A DNA stretch of 48,304 nt from positions 1-48,304 of the forward strand of contig JAJFHT010000085.1 in NCBI GenBank assembly GCA_021775495.1, given 5' to 3'. A model generated the notes under the pieces. It was not told where the DNA came from. It made no database searches and saw nothing but the letters and a program-made list of their open reading frames with translations. The stretch's first letter is position 1. Each line of letters opens with the position of its first letter. Positions 26,609 to 36,286 of this stretch are shown in pieces. Position numbers and translations under genes: made by a program. This DNA is from Hyphomicrobiales bacterium (lineage in GTDB: Bacteria > Pseudomonadota > Alphaproteobacteria > Rhizobiales > Rhizobiaceae).

Positions 26609-27631
26609 TTAATGGCCACCTTTGCGACCGCGAGAAGACAGTGCGAATGTGAAAACGAGAGCGACAATCAGAACGGCGCCTTTGACAAAATCCTGGGTGT
26701 AGTAGGGGGAGTTCATCATCGTCAGACCTTGAAGAAGAACACCAACAAACAGTGCACCGATGGCTGTTCCAAATGCATTGGGTTTGGCAGCTCCCAGCAC
26801 CGCAAATCCGATCAGAGCAGCTGCCACGCTGTCCAGAAGAAGGTTGTTGCCGGACGCGATGTCACCGCGCCCCAACCGGGCGGCAAGCAATATTCCGCCA
26901 ACGGATGCCAGAACACCTGAGATCATGTAGGCGGTAATTTTGTAGCGGTTGATGTTCGCACCGGCCAATCCCGCCGCGCGCTCGTTGGAGCCGATGGCAT
27001 ACATCAAACGGCCGTGGCGGCTGAGTTCAAGAAAGACCCAGACACAAACGCCGATGATCAAAAACAGAATTACCGGTACGGGGATAAGGTCTTCGAGAAC
27101 CATATCAAAACGGTGGCGACCTATCCAAAGGAAACTGGCTGAGAACGTGCCCTCTGCGACTTCGCCGCCCGGTAACCGCATTCCCGTCGCAATTGAACGG
27201 CCTTCGGTGGGAATCCTTTGCAATCCGATCAGCAGGAACATCATTCCAAGGGTCGCAAGCAGATCGGGTACCCGCATTTTCACGATTAGCAGACCGTTTA
27301 CCAGGCCGACCAAAGCGCCCATGATCAAGCATGCAAGAACAGCCACGAAAGCGTTTTGTTCCAACACGACCATCACATAGGCCGACAGCATCAAGGCTGT
27401 TGTGGCCACGGAGCCAATCGACAGGTCAAACCCGTCAACCACCAGAGTACAGGTGACGCCAAGCGCCAGGATTCCGGTGATGGCAACCGACTGGAACACA
27501 AAGACCGCAGATCGTGGGCCGGCAAATCCGTCAGCGAAAAGGCTGAAGAAAACAACCAGGCCGGCCAGGAGACATAGAAATCCGTAACGGATCGCCAGAT
27601 CTTTGAATGATTTCGAAGTGCCTTTGGTCAT
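26609..27631 (-). CDS. Sugar ABC transporter permease, RbsC-like
   Basis: A 340-residue integral membrane protein with eight to ten hydrophobic segments. The pattern GILALGVTCTLVVDGFDLSIGSVATTALMLSAYV (about 53-86) and AIGSNERAAGLAGANINRYKI is typical of the RbsC/XylH permease family. Its start is immediately next to the ATPase stop, with no gap, so the two are translated together. Confidence 0.9.
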   Translation of the reverse strand: MTKGTSKSFKDLAIRYGFLCLLAGLVVFFSLFADGFAGPRSAVFVFQSVAITGILALGVTCTLVVDGFDLSIGSVATTALMLSAYVMVVLEQNAFVAVLACLIMGALVGLVNGLLIVKMRVPDLLATLGMMFLLIGLQRIPTEGRSIATGMRLPGGEVAEGTFSASFLWIGRHRFDMVLEDLIPVPVILFLIIGVCVWVFLELSRHGRLMYAIGSNERAAGLAGANINRYKITAYMISGVLASVGGILLAARLGRGDIASGNNLLLDSVAAALIGFAVLGAAKPNAFGTAIGALFVGVLLQGLTMMNSPYYTQDFVKGAVLIVALVFTFALSSRGRKGGH

Positions 27632-29146
27632 TCAGCCTGCCACCACTCCTGCCGGTGTCTGGCCCGAAATCTGCGCATGCATTACTGCCAGGTCGATATC
27701 ATTCGTTGTTTGTTCACCAACCACGCCTTGCTCGTACAAAACGACAATCCGGTCTGCAATTTCCAACGCCTCGTCCAGCTCTGAAACAAAAACGATAGTC
27801 GCTCTCGCATCGCCTGTTTCGCGAACGTGGCTTCCGATGTCCCGGCGGGCCTTGATGTCAACACCCTGAAACGGTTCATCCAGCACCAGTACGCGGCATG
27901 GTTTTTGAAGCCACCTTGCCACCATCACCTTCTGCTGATTGCCTCCTGACAGGGTGCCGATCTCATCAGCCTCTGAGCGGCACACTATGCCGAGAGTCGA
28001 AACCATCGACTGCGCAAGCTTCTTTTGTTTTCGCGAACTCAGGATGGAGAATCTGGAATGTTCCTGCAGAAACGGCAGGGTCATGTTTCCGGTGATGTCG
28101 AAATCAGGAATGACACCGTTGCTGGCTCGGTCCTTTGGGCACATGAATACGCCCTCGTCGATGGCGTTGCCGACAGTTGACGGCAGATATTTTTTTCCAT
28201 CGAGAAACATCTCGCCGGATATCGGCTTGACCTGCCCGAAAATTATGGATGCCAGTTGGCTCTTGCCACTGCCCAAAAGACCTGTAATGGCCAGCACTTC
28301 CCCGCGGAATGCCGTCAGATTGATGGGTTCGCCGTGCTCGGAAAGGCGGATGTCTTTCAATTCAAGCGCGGCAGAACCACGCTTGTTCTCATTAAGAACA
28401 ACCTCGCTCATGGAATGGCCAAGCATCGCCGTCACGGCGCCTTCATAATCCAGAGGCGTACCTTCGAACGTTCCGGATATCGTTCCATCCCGCATGCTGA
28501 CAATTCGGTCGGCGATGCGCCGGACATCAGACATGCGATGAGATATGTACAGAATTGCAACACCGGAATTGCGCAGGTGGTCTATCAACTCAAACAATCG
28601 CTCAGCCTCCACTGCGGAGAGCGACGATGTCGGCTCGTCAAGGATGAGAATTTTCGGATTGCTCGCCATAGCCCGCGCAATGGCGATCATCTGACGGTCG
28701 GCAACGCCAAGATTGGCAACCGACTCTTTCACATCCACTTCAAAATGCATCGCCGCGGCAATCTTGCGGGCTTCTTCGTGCATTTTCTTGAAACTCATGA
28801 AGAATCCGGATGTCGAATCCGTGAGGCGGTCCAGCAACAGGTTTGATGTCACATCGAGATCGGGAACAACCCCATCATTGATTGATTGGTGCACCGTGAC
28901 GATGCCGGCTTCAAACGCATCACCCGGGGAGGACGGGGCATAGATTTCCCCGAACAGCCGTATCTCTCCTGCGTCTGCAGGTTGAACGCCGCAAAGGATC
29001 TTGACCAGGGTTGATTTGCCGGCACCGTTCGCGCCCATCAAAACGGTGACCTCGCCTTTGGGCAATTCCATACTTACATCGCGCAGAACCTTGTTCTGCC
29101 CAAAGGCCTTTTCAACGCTTAAAATCTGACAGGCGTGGTCAGTCAT
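27632..29146 (-). CDS. Sugar ABC transporter ATPase, RbsA-like (two ATPase domains)
   Basis: A 504-residue protein of two tandem ATPase domains. Domain one has Walker A GANGAGKST and Walker B ILILDEPTSSLSA, with a degenerate signature NLGVADRQ. Domain two has GLLGSGKSQ at Walker A and a normal signature LSGGNQQK with VLVLDEPFQGVD. This asymmetry is normal for RbsA/XylG/MglA. The start at 29146 follows GGAGAG; the frame is open to 29197, but the extension overlaps the promoter and is rejected. First gene of the minus-strand operon. Confidence 0.92.
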   Translation of the reverse strand: MTDHACQILSVEKAFGQNKVLRDVSMELPKGEVTVLMGANGAGKSTLVKILCGVQPADAGEIRLFGEIYAPSSPGDAFEAGIVTVHQSINDGVVPDLDVTSNLLLDRLTDSTSGFFMSFKKMHEEARKIAAAMHFEVDVKESVANLGVADRQMIAIARAMASNPKILILDEPTSSLSAVEAERLFELIDHLRNSGVAILYISHRMSDVRRIADRIVSMRDGTISGTFEGTPLDYEGAVTAMLGHSMSEVVLNENKRGSAALELKDIRLSEHGEPINLTAFRGEVLAITGLLGSGKSQLASIIFGQVKPISGEMFLDGKKYLPSTVGNAIDEGVFMCPKDRASNGVIPDFDITGNMTLPFLQEHSRFSILSSRKQKKLAQSMVSTLGIVCRSEADEIGTLSGGNQQKVMVARWLQKPCRVLVLDEPFQGVDIKARRDIGSHVRETGDARATIVFVSELDEALEIADRIVVLYEQGVVGEQTTNDIDLAVMHAQISGQTPAGVVAG

Positions 29147-29165
29147 GCAATTCTCTCCAAAATTG

Positions 29166-29226
29166 AATTTATCCAACAATGGGCAAATGTCAATCATCTT
29201 GACAAAAGGCCATAATGAGATGATAT
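29166..29226. promoter_or_regulatory. Divergent promoters sharing a TGTCAA-N5-TTGACA palindrome
   Basis: A perfect 6-bp inverted repeat (29188-29193 and 29199-29204) lies between the importer and the mtn operons. Each arm reads TTGACA, a consensus -35 box, in one direction. Rightward, TGATAT (29221-29226) follows after 16 bases. Leftward, TAAATT (29171-29166) follows after 16 bases. A repressor bound to the palindrome would cover both -35 boxes at once. The SorC-family gene in the operon is the obvious candidate. Promoter calls are by eye. Confidence 0.5.
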
Positions 29227-29294
29227 CTTGAGTTCGGGAACCTGAGTGATCGGGATATAACGGGGTCTCGACAGCGCAGAGAGGAGCATGCCTG

Positions 29295-30557
29295 ATGGTG
29301 GAGACTACAGCCTACAAACCGTTGGATATGGACACCCTGGCCCATCGCCTGACGTCGGTAGAGGCCATCACACAACGTATTGGCGCAGACGGGTCGAAGT
29401 GGAAGGTAAAGGAGGTTGGGGACGGGAACCTCAACCTGGTTTTTATCGTGGAAGGCCCGCTCGGTTCTGTGATTGTCAAACAGGCTCTGCCCTATGTTCG
29501 CCTGGTCGGTGACAGTTGGCCGCTACCGCTCTATCGGTCCTTTTACGAGTTCCACGCGCTGACCCGGCAGGCCGCACGCGATCCTGGTCTGGTTCCGGAA
29601 ATCTATCATTTCGATGAAGGGCAGGCCTTGATCGCGATGGAATTTCTCAGCCCGCACGTTATCCTGCGCGGGAAGCTCATTGCCGGTGAAAGAGTTGATG
29701 ACCTGGCAAGCCGACTGGGCAGGTTTTGCGCCCGGACCTTGTTCCGCGGCTCCGACCTGTCGATGAAAGCGGCACAGCGGAAGGCCGACGCTGCACTGTT
29801 TCTTGGCAATGTGGAAATTATCGCGATTACCGAAGGCCTGGTTTTTTGCGATCCTTACTTTGATGCCGAACGGAATCATCATACCGAGGGGCTCAACGCG
29901 CTTGTTGGCCAGATGCGCGATGACGTCGCGCTGAAAACCGAAGTACAGCATCTGTTTGTCAAATTTGGCGCCAATGCCGAGACCATGCTGCATGGCGATC
30001 TGCATACCGGTTCGATCATGTGCACCGACACGGAAACGAAGATCATCGATCCCGAGTTCGGCATGTACGGACCGATGGGATTTGATGTCGGCATGCTGAT
30101 CGCCAACTTCCTGATGGCCTATTTCAGTCAACCGGCACATCGAAGTGACCAGGATCTTGCCGGATATCAGGCCTGGATACTCGATGTGACCAAGGATATC
30201 TGGACCAGTTTCGTTGCCGAATTCACTATTCTTTGGAACAGCGAACGCGATGGAATGCTCTATCCAAAATCTATGTTCGAAGATCAGGGACATTCATCGG
30301 AACCTGCCTTGCAAGCGGTGCTTTCCAACATCTGGTTCGATGCGTTGGGATTTTGCGGCATCGAGATGCACCGGCGGACGCTGTCACTGGCACACAATGC
30401 GGATTTTGAATCCATCGAGGACCCGGCGACCAGAGCGCCGCTGGAAGCACGAAATCTCATGATGGGATGCGATCTGATACTCAATCGCAGCGCCATCGGC
30501 ACAGTCGACGCGCTGACCATGTTGGCCGAGAGCTTCAACCGGAAAGCAGTTCTATGA
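29295..30557 (+). CDS. mtnK: 5-methylthioribose kinase
   Basis: A 420-residue kinase of the choline/aminoglycoside kinase fold. It phosphorylates 5-methylthioribose at C1 with ATP, and can also take 5-deoxyribose in some organisms. Segments: [13 protein letters not shown] (ATP loop, near 41-53), [17 protein letters not shown], the catalytic HGDLHTGSI, and the metal-binding [15 protein letters not shown]. The ATG at 29295 follows GAGGAG. Its stop overlaps the mtnA start in ATGA. Cytosolic, acting on sugar delivered by the divergent importer or by a nucleosidase encoded elsewhere. Confidence 0.92.
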   Translation: MVETTAYKPLDMDTLAHRLTSVEAITQRIGADGSKWKVKEVGDGNLNLVFIVEGPLGSVIVKQALPYVRLVGDSWPLPLYRSFYEFHALTRQAARDPGLVPEIYHFDEGQALIAMEFLSPHVILRGKLIAGERVDDLASRLGRFCARTLFRGSDLSMKAAQRKADAALFLGNVEIIAITEGLVFCDPYFDAERNHHTEGLNALVGQMRDDVALKTEVQHLFVKFGANAETMLHGDLHTGSIMCTDTETKIIDPEFGMYGPMGFDVGMLIANFLMAYFSQPAHRSDQDLAGYQAWILDVTKDIWTSFVAEFTILWNSERDGMLYPKSMFEDQGHSSEPALQAVLSNIWFDALGFCGIEMHRRTLSLAHNADFESIEDPATRAPLEARNLMMGCDLILNRSAIGTVDALTMLAESFNRKAVL

Positions 30558-31648
30558 AAGTCGACGGAACCCAATATCGTTCGATCTGGTTTGATCATGA
30601 TGCCAATGACGTGAAGATCATCGACCAACGTTGGCTTCCACACGAATTCAAAATTGTGGCCCTTGAATCGCTGGAGGAGTTTGCCGTTGCGATCCAGGAA
30701 ATGTGGGTAAGAGGTGCTCCTCTTATCGGGGCCACTGCCGCCTATGGGATGGCCATGCAAATGGCTCGCGATCCCAATGATCGATCGATCGACGAAACCT
30801 GGTCCTATCTTGAGAAAACGCGACCGACAGCTATCAATCTTCGATGGGCTCTGAATCGCTGCCGCGATGCGCTTTGCAAGATTCCACCTGAAAGCAGGGC
30901 CGAAGCGGCGCTAAACCTTGCGCATGAGATCGCAGATGAAGATGTCGAGACCAATCGCAGAATCGGGCTCAATGGACTGGAGATCATCAAGAAGATCGCT
31001 GCGGGGAAAACCGCTGGCGACCCCGTTCGTCTTCTAACGCACTGCAATGCCGGCTGGCTTGCGACGGTGGATTGGGGAACCGCGACCAGCCCGATGTATC
31101 ATGCCCAGGAAAGTGGAATCCCGCTCCATGTCTGGGTCGATGAGACCCGGCCGCGCAATCAGGGCGCTTTGACTTCCTGGGAACTGGGAAGCCACGGCAT
31201 CAGTCACAAATACATAGTCGACAATGCAGGTGGACATCTGATGCAACACGGTCTTGTCGATGCCGTCATTGTCGGCACTGACCGCACAACCGCCTCGGGA
31301 GACGTCTGCAACAAGATCGGGACCTATTTGAAGGCTCTCGCTGCGCACGACAATGGTGTGCCGTTTTATGTCGCCCTGCCGTCTTCCACGATTGACTGGA
31401 CCGTTCACAACGGGGTTGATGAAATCCCGATTGAAGAACGCAATGAAGATGAGGTTACCCATATCATGGGTAAAACCGACAATGGGTCTGTTGCGAATAT
31501 TCAGGTTTCCCCGGATGGAACTCCGGGCGGCAATCCGGCCTTTGACGTGACACCGAGAAGACTTGTCACCGGCCTGATTACCGAGCGAGGGGTATGCGAG
31601 GCGTCCGCGGAAGCGCTTGCCAGAATGTTCCCCGAAAACGCGAACTGA
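30554..31648 (+). CDS. mtnA: Methylthioribose-1-phosphate isomerase
   Basis: A 364-residue aldose-ketose isomerase of the MtnA/eIF2B-alpha-like family, converting 5-methylthioribose 1-phosphate to the ribulose 1-phosphate. Diagnostic parts are [35 protein letters not shown] with the active-site Cys, and [21 protein letters not shown] with the catalytic Asp. The start at 30554 overlaps mtnK by four bases; an earlier ATG at 30467 lies within mtnK and is rejected. It is followed by a regulator and an aldolase fusion, and no mtnB (dehydratase) is present. Confidence 0.93.
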   Translation: MKVDGTQYRSIWFDHDANDVKIIDQRWLPHEFKIVALESLEEFAVAIQEMWVRGAPLIGATAAYGMAMQMARDPNDRSIDETWSYLEKTRPTAINLRWALNRCRDALCKIPPESRAEAALNLAHEIADEDVETNRRIGLNGLEIIKKIAAGKTAGDPVRLLTHCNAGWLATVDWGTATSPMYHAQESGIPLHVWVDETRPRNQGALTSWELGSHGISHKYIVDNAGGHLMQHGLVDAVIVGTDRTTASGDVCNKIGTYLKALAAHDNGVPFYVALPSSTIDWTVHNGVDEIPIEERNEDEVTHIMGKTDNGSVANIQVSPDGTPGGNPAFDVTPRRLVTGLITERGVCEASAEALARMFPENAN

Positions 31649-32670
31649 GTCCTATAGCCGTCGGGCTGGAACAAAGGAAACCGGATCTGCCCAGCACATC
31701 ACCAATTCGAGCGAAACAGGCAACAGGGCGCCGGTTCAAAGGTGATGACCTGCTGATCGAAATTGCCTGGTGTTATTATCATGAGGGATTGAACCAGAAT
31801 GATATCGCCGAGCGCCTGTCCGTTTCACGTTCTACCGTGGTCAATCAGCTGCAGGAGGCAAGGGCGCGTGATTACATCCGGGTTTCATTGAGACCATCGG
31901 TGTTTGGCGGGCATGAGCTAGCCGACGAACTTTGCGCCCGTTTTGGTTTGACCGATGCGATTGTCGTTCCAAGCGGAACCGGTGACGAGGATGCGGCTTT
32001 GCTCCGGACGGCACGAGCGGCTGCGGACTGGTTGCCGGATCTGCTGACGACGGGGGATCGACTGGGCGTTTCCTGGGGACGCACCGTATTCGAAGTGGCG
32101 GAAGCGGTCTCGGAAACAAGAATTGGCGACCTCACCGTCATTCAGCTTGTTGGTTCGAGGAGTACACCATACGGATTTGAAGCGGAAACCTGCTCGTCCA
32201 ACCTTGCCCGGCGATTGGGGGCAAAATGCATAAACCTTCACGCTCCTCTCGTCCTCAGCAACACGGATCTTGCATTGCAACTGCGTTCTGAACCGGTGAT
32301 CTCGGAACAAATGCATGCGGTCGATACCTGCAATAAAACCATATTTGCCGCGGGCTCGTGCAATGAGGACAGTCACGTCGTGGAATCGGGTGTGGTGAAC
32401 GCCTCTTTGTTAAAGGACTATGTCAAACGTGGCGCCGCCGGCGTCATATGCGGCCGTTTCATCGATTGCGACGGCATTCCGATCCCGGGCGAGATCGACA
32501 GCCGGCTGATTGGCGTCACTTTGGAAAATATGCGCGGTAAAGAGATGGGTGTTCTTGTCTCTTCCGGCCAGGACAAGGTTATTCCGTTGCGCGCCGCTCT
32601 GAAGGGCAAATACGCGACCCATATCGCGACATGCTCAAATACTGCCGCCGCCATATTGGAGAGCGACTGA
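31594..32670 (+). CDS. SorC family sugar-responsive transcriptional regulator
   Basis: A 358-residue regulator. A helix-turn-helix lies at about residues 62-90 ([20 protein letters not shown]), followed by a SorC-type sugar-phosphate-binding domain ([42 protein letters not shown]). The only conventional start before the helix-turn-helix is the ATG at 31594, which overlaps mtnA by 55 bases, so the first 40 or so residues may be poorly conserved or translation may begin at a rare codon. It likely senses a phosphorylated intermediate of the pathway and binds the palindrome upstream of mtnK. Confidence 0.85.
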   Translation: MRGVRGSACQNVPRKRELSPIAVGLEQRKPDLPSTSPIRAKQATGRRFKGDDLLIEIAWCYYHEGLNQNDIAERLSVSRSTVVNQLQEARARDYIRVSLRPSVFGGHELADELCARFGLTDAIVVPSGTGDEDAALLRTARAAADWLPDLLTTGDRLGVSWGRTVFEVAEAVSETRIGDLTVIQLVGSRSTPYGFEAETCSSNLARRLGAKCINLHAPLVLSNTDLALQLRSEPVISEQMHAVDTCNKTIFAAGSCNEDSHVVESGVVNASLLKDYVKRGAAGVICGRFIDCDGIPIPGEIDSRLIGVTLENMRGKEMGVLVSSGQDKVIPLRAALKGKYATHIATCSNTAAAILESD

Positions 32671-32761
32671 TCATGAGTGGGCCCTCGCCATACCCTCGAA
32701 AAACAACCTTCATCAACGCCACAAATCTCCAGACAAACAACCGAATGACAGGCTAATCAGA

Positions 32762-34798
32762 ATGATTGAGAACCTTTACGACAAAAGTGATGCGGGCGCC
32801 TGGCGCGCCAAAGCCGGATCCAACGAGGCAGACCAGGAGCTTGCCGAGCGCGTTTACACGTCGCGCCTGATCGGCCAGAACCGGGACTTGCTCATGCATG
32901 GCGGCGGGAACACATCGGTCAAGGTCGAACGGGCAAATCTGTTCGGTGTGACCGAAAGAGTCCTCCATGTGAAAGGCTCGGGCTGGGATCTGGACGTTAT
33001 CGAAGCGGCCGGGCTTCCTGGCGTGCGTCTCGATCCGCTGCTGGCATTGCGTCAACTGGATGGTCTGAGTGATGAGGACATGGTCAATGTTCAGCGTTGC
33101 AATCTGCTGGATTCAACCTCTCCAAACCCGTCGGTAGAAACCCTGCTTCACGCTTTCCTTCCGCATACCTATGTCGATCACACTCACGCGACACCTTTCC
33201 TCGTGCTGGCCAACCTCCCCAATGCTGAAGAGGTCTGCCGGGAAATCTTCGGAGATCGGCTGGGCATCGTTCCCTATATCATGCCGGGCTTCGGTCTGGC
33301 CAAGAAAGCAGCCGAAGTGTTCGACAGCAATCCGGAAGTTGAAGGCCTGTTGCTGCTCAATCACGGTCACTTCGCATTCGGAGCGACAGCCGAGGAAAGT
33401 TACGGAAAAATTGTCGGGCATACCAATGAGGTGGCCAAGCATCTCGAAATGACGCCCCCGACATCGTTGCGGGAACGGAAGCCGGCAGACGATCTTTCGG
33501 TCCTGCCAGTCCTGCGCGGTGTCATCGCTGAACAGGCTCGGGATGTCGACGCGCCGATGGCGGTATTTGATTTGCGCAACGGTGATGATGCCCAGGCAAT
33601 CTGGAAACGAGACGATGTAACGGCGCTTTCAACCCGCGGCATGGCATCGCCTGATCATGTGTTGCGGACAAAAGGCAGACCGCTGGTTCTTCCTGAATCG
33701 GTCTGGCGCAAGGGACGCGAGGCAATCGTTCAGGCGGTTCAGGATTTTGAAGCTGAGTATCGGGCGTATTTTGACCGTGAGGCGCCACGAGCCAAGGAAC
33801 CCAAAACGCTGCTTACCCCTGATCCGAAACATGCCTGGATCGAGGGTATCGGTGTTGTCGGCATGGGCGTGAACGCCAAGGCTGCCGGTGCAGCGGCGGA
33901 TCTGGCGGAACAGAACATGCGAGTGCGCATGGTTGGCGAAGATGCGGGAGGATTCTATCCGCTGGGTGAAACGGATCAGTTTGAATGCGAATACTGGTCG
34001 TTGGAACAGGCCAAGCTTGGAAAGGGCACGCCGCCGAGATTTCAGGGTCGTATTGTCATGGTAACCGGTGGAGCAGGTGCTATCGGTCTGGCAACGGCCA
34101 AGGCATTTGCCGCTGGAGGGGCAAACTGCATTCTTGTGGATCTTGATGAAGGCCGCCTTGCAGAGGCTGTCGCCGAACTCGGTGACTGGCATCAGACATA
34201 TGCCTGCGATATCACCAAACCGGGTGCGGCTGCGGCGGCCATGAATCATGCAGTGCACAGTTTCGGCGGACTGGATATTCTGGTTTCCAACGCCGGGTCG
34301 GCGACCGGCGGAGCGCTGATCGAGATCGAGGATGATGCTTTCAGAAGCGCATTCGAGTTGAATTTCTTTGCGCATAAGGAGTTCTCGACCGCCGCCGCCA
34401 AGCTGATGCGATTGCAGGGGCGCCCTGGCCAGATCCTTTTCAATATCTCGAAACAGGCGATCAATCCCGGCAAGAACCTGGGTGCCTATGGTCTGCCCAA
34501 GGCAGCCACGATGTTCCTCATGCGCCAGCTTGCACTAGAGCTCGGTGATGATGGTATCAGGGTCAACGGACTGAATGCCGACCGAATACGGTCCGGCCTG
34601 CTGACGGATGATTTCATCCGTGAGAGGGCGAAATCCCGCAATGTTGACGAAAACACCTATATGGCGGGTAATCTGCTCAAGCGCGAGGTCGAAGCCCGAC
34701 ATGTAGGCGAAGCATTTGTCGCCCTGGCATGCAGCGAGCGAACCACTGGACATGTGCTGACGGTTGATGGCGGCAACACGGCAGCCGAACTGAGGTAA
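32762..34798 (+). CDS. Bifunctional class II aldolase / short-chain dehydrogenase
   Basis: A 678-residue fusion. The N-terminal half is a class II (Zn) aldolase: MHGGGNTS at 45-52, metal-binding DHTH at 139-142 and NHGHF at 200-204. From about residue 425 a Rossmann short-chain dehydrogenase follows: TGGAGAIG, the NAG motif, Ser in NISKQ and Tyr/Lys in AYGLPKAA. Known relatives act on L-rhamnulose 1-phosphate, giving DHAP and lactaldehyde, which the second domain oxidises. Here the upstream genes produce methylthioribulose (or deoxyribulose) 1-phosphate, so the likely products are DHAP plus (methylthio)acetaldehyde or acetaldehyde, processed by the fused domain. Substrate is inferred from context. 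Confidence 0.85.
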   Translation: MIENLYDKSDAGAWRAKAGSNEADQELAERVYTSRLIGQNRDLLMHGGGNTSVKVERANLFGVTERVLHVKGSGWDLDVIEAAGLPGVRLDPLLALRQLDGLSDEDMVNVQRCNLLDSTSPNPSVETLLHAFLPHTYVDHTHATPFLVLANLPNAEEVCREIFGDRLGIVPYIMPGFGLAKKAAEVFDSNPEVEGLLLLNHGHFAFGATAEESYGKIVGHTNEVAKHLEMTPPTSLRERKPADDLSVLPVLRGVIAEQARDVDAPMAVFDLRNGDDAQAIWKRDDVTALSTRGMASPDHVLRTKGRPLVLPESVWRKGREAIVQAVQDFEAEYRAYFDREAPRAKEPKTLLTPDPKHAWIEGIGVVGMGVNAKAAGAAADLAEQNMRVRMVGEDAGGFYPLGETDQFECEYWSLEQAKLGKGTPPRFQGRIVMVTGGAGAIGLATAKAFAAGGANCILVDLDEGRLAEAVAELGDWHQTYACDITKPGAAAAAMNHAVHSFGGLDILVSNAGSATGGALIEIEDDAFRSAFELNFFAHKEFSTAAAKLMRLQGRPGQILFNISKQAINPGKNLGAYGLPKAATMFLMRQLALELGDDGIRVNGLNADRIRSGLLTDDFIRERAKSRNVDENTYMAGNLLKREVEARHVGEAFVALACSERTTGHVLTVDGGNTAAELR

Positions 34799-34823
34799 GG
34801 TTAGCCACTGCGAAGACGGCAAC

Positions 34824-34868
34824 CGGTCCAGTATGCATTGACATGTATTATGCATGATCACCGGACCG
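34824..34868. other. Nested inverted repeat after the aldolase gene
   Basis: CGGTCC (34824-34829) pairs with GGACCG (34863-34868), and inside it ATGCAT (34833-34838) pairs with ATGCAT (34850-34855). The region is non-coding. No T-run of a normal terminator follows. It may be a terminator-like hairpin or an operator for the next gene. Confidence 0.5.
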
Positions 34869-34961
34869 ATTTGGTCCTGCATCGATTAATTGACCCTGAT
34901 CAAGGTCGATAGCTGTTACCTGTTGCAGTATTGGCAATGTCCGTTTGCTGTGGGAGGAACA

Positions 34962-35759
34962 ATGAGCGACACAGAACAGCCGGAACCCTATCGCCCGCCA
35001 CCGATGCCGGTGGTTCGGACGGTAACGGCAAACGATATTTCGGATGCGTTGAAATCGGGTGTCTCGGACTTTTTCCGGGCGCCACTGTTCGGCATGTTCT
35101 TTGGCGGTATTTATGCCGCCGGTGGATTGTTGATCCTTGCCTCGCTCACCATGTTCGAGATGACCTGGATGATCATTCCGGTGGCAATCGGATTTCCGCT
35201 GATCGGGCCGTTCGTTGCGGTCGGACTCTATGAAGTGAGCCGCCGGCTGGCGTCCGGAGTTCCATTGAACTGGCGCGAGATCCTGCTTGTCGTGCTGAGC
35301 CAGCGCGAGCGGCAACTCGGCTGGATGGCATTTGTCGTGCTGTTCATCTTCTGGATCTGGATCTATCAGGTCCGCACGCTTGTCGCGGTGTTTTTCGGTT
35401 TCAAGCCGTTTTCCAGCATGGCGGATTTTCTGGTGATATTGACGACCACCCAGCACGGGGTCGGTTTTCTGGCGGTTGGTACCGTTATCGGTGCGTTCCT
35501 CGCATGCGCGCTGTTTTCCGTCACCGTTATTGCCATGCCCTTGCTGCTTGACCGCGACATCGATTTTGTCACGGCGATGATCACCAGCGTGAAGACCGTC
35601 CTCAAAAACCCTGTTGCCATGTTGGGTTGGGCGGTGATCGTCACCGCACTTGCCATTATTGCCATGCTGCCGGCGTTCCTGGGTGTTGTTTTCGTGTTGC
35701 CGATCCTGGGTCATGCAACCTGGCATCTTTACAAAAAGGCCATCGAGAGCCCAAGCTGA
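34962..35759 (+). CDS. DUF2189 family membrane protein
   Basis: A 265-residue protein with about six membrane segments. The start at 34962 follows GGGAGGAAC and begins MSDTEQPEPYRP; an upstream extension to 34890 is rejected. The cytosolic N-terminus and the sequence DISDALKSGVSDFFRAPLFGMFFGGIYAAGG are typical of DUF2189, widely found in alphaproteobacteria and sometimes near cytochrome genes. Function unknown. The next small gene starts 45 bases downstream. Confidence 0.85.
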   Translation: MSDTEQPEPYRPPPMPVVRTVTANDISDALKSGVSDFFRAPLFGMFFGGIYAAGGLLILASLTMFEMTWMIIPVAIGFPLIGPFVAVGLYEVSRRLASGVPLNWREILLVVLSQRERQLGWMAFVVLFIFWIWIYQVRTLVAVFFGFKPFSSMADFLVILTTTQHGVGFLAVGTVIGAFLACALFSVTVIAMPLLLDRDIDFVTAMITSVKTVLKNPVAMLGWAVIVTALAIIAMLPAFLGVVFVLPILGHATWHLYKKAIESPS

Positions 35760-35804
35760 CTGGATTTAAATCAGGAGTGCTGGGCGCTGGGCGGATTTTG
35801 GGAC

Positions 35805-36077
35805 ATGGCACCGTTTGCCGCAATGATGGCAGTGGCTGTCGCCGCGTGGTGTGTCGCCGGCTACTCGATGATCGGTATTTTGTCGAATGTTCGAGGCGGC
35901 CGTTGGTTCCGGCTGCTGTTTCAGTTCGGGTGGTGGGATCCGCGCCGGGCCGATCTGTACATCGAGCCGGCAGGAATGCCACATCACCGCCGGCTGATAA
36001 AGGCGGTGATTTGGTTCTTTGCCGCAGTGTTTTTCGCCTTGGCCTACACGTTCTGGCAAATCTCCCGGCAGGGATGA
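35805..36077 (+). CDS. Small membrane protein of unknown function
   Basis: A 90-residue frame with two hydrophobic segments (about 5-25 and 66-84) separated by a polar stretch with several aromatic residues (FQFGWWDPRRADLY). I do not recognise a family. It lies 45 bases after the DUF2189 gene and codon use looks coding. The start lacks a strong ribosome-binding site. Confidence 0.5.
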   Translation: MAPFAAMMAVAVAAWCVAGYSMIGILSNVRGGRWFRLLFQFGWWDPRRADLYIEPAGMPHHRRLIKAVIWFFAAVFFALAYTFWQISRQG

Positions 36078-36286
36078 AAAGCTCAATTCCTCCCCCCGTT
36101 TCACCTTGCTGCAAAGCTTATATTTGTGAATACGTAGTCGTTGCGGATATTCACCCTAGGTTACTTCAAATCACGTTTGCGGTTTGATTTTTTCATGCTA
36201 CCAATCTGTCAGGAGCTTCCGAAGAGAAGCCAATTTACGCACAAAAACAAAAACCGTGCGAAATGCGTGAAGTGTCAGGGGAGTAG

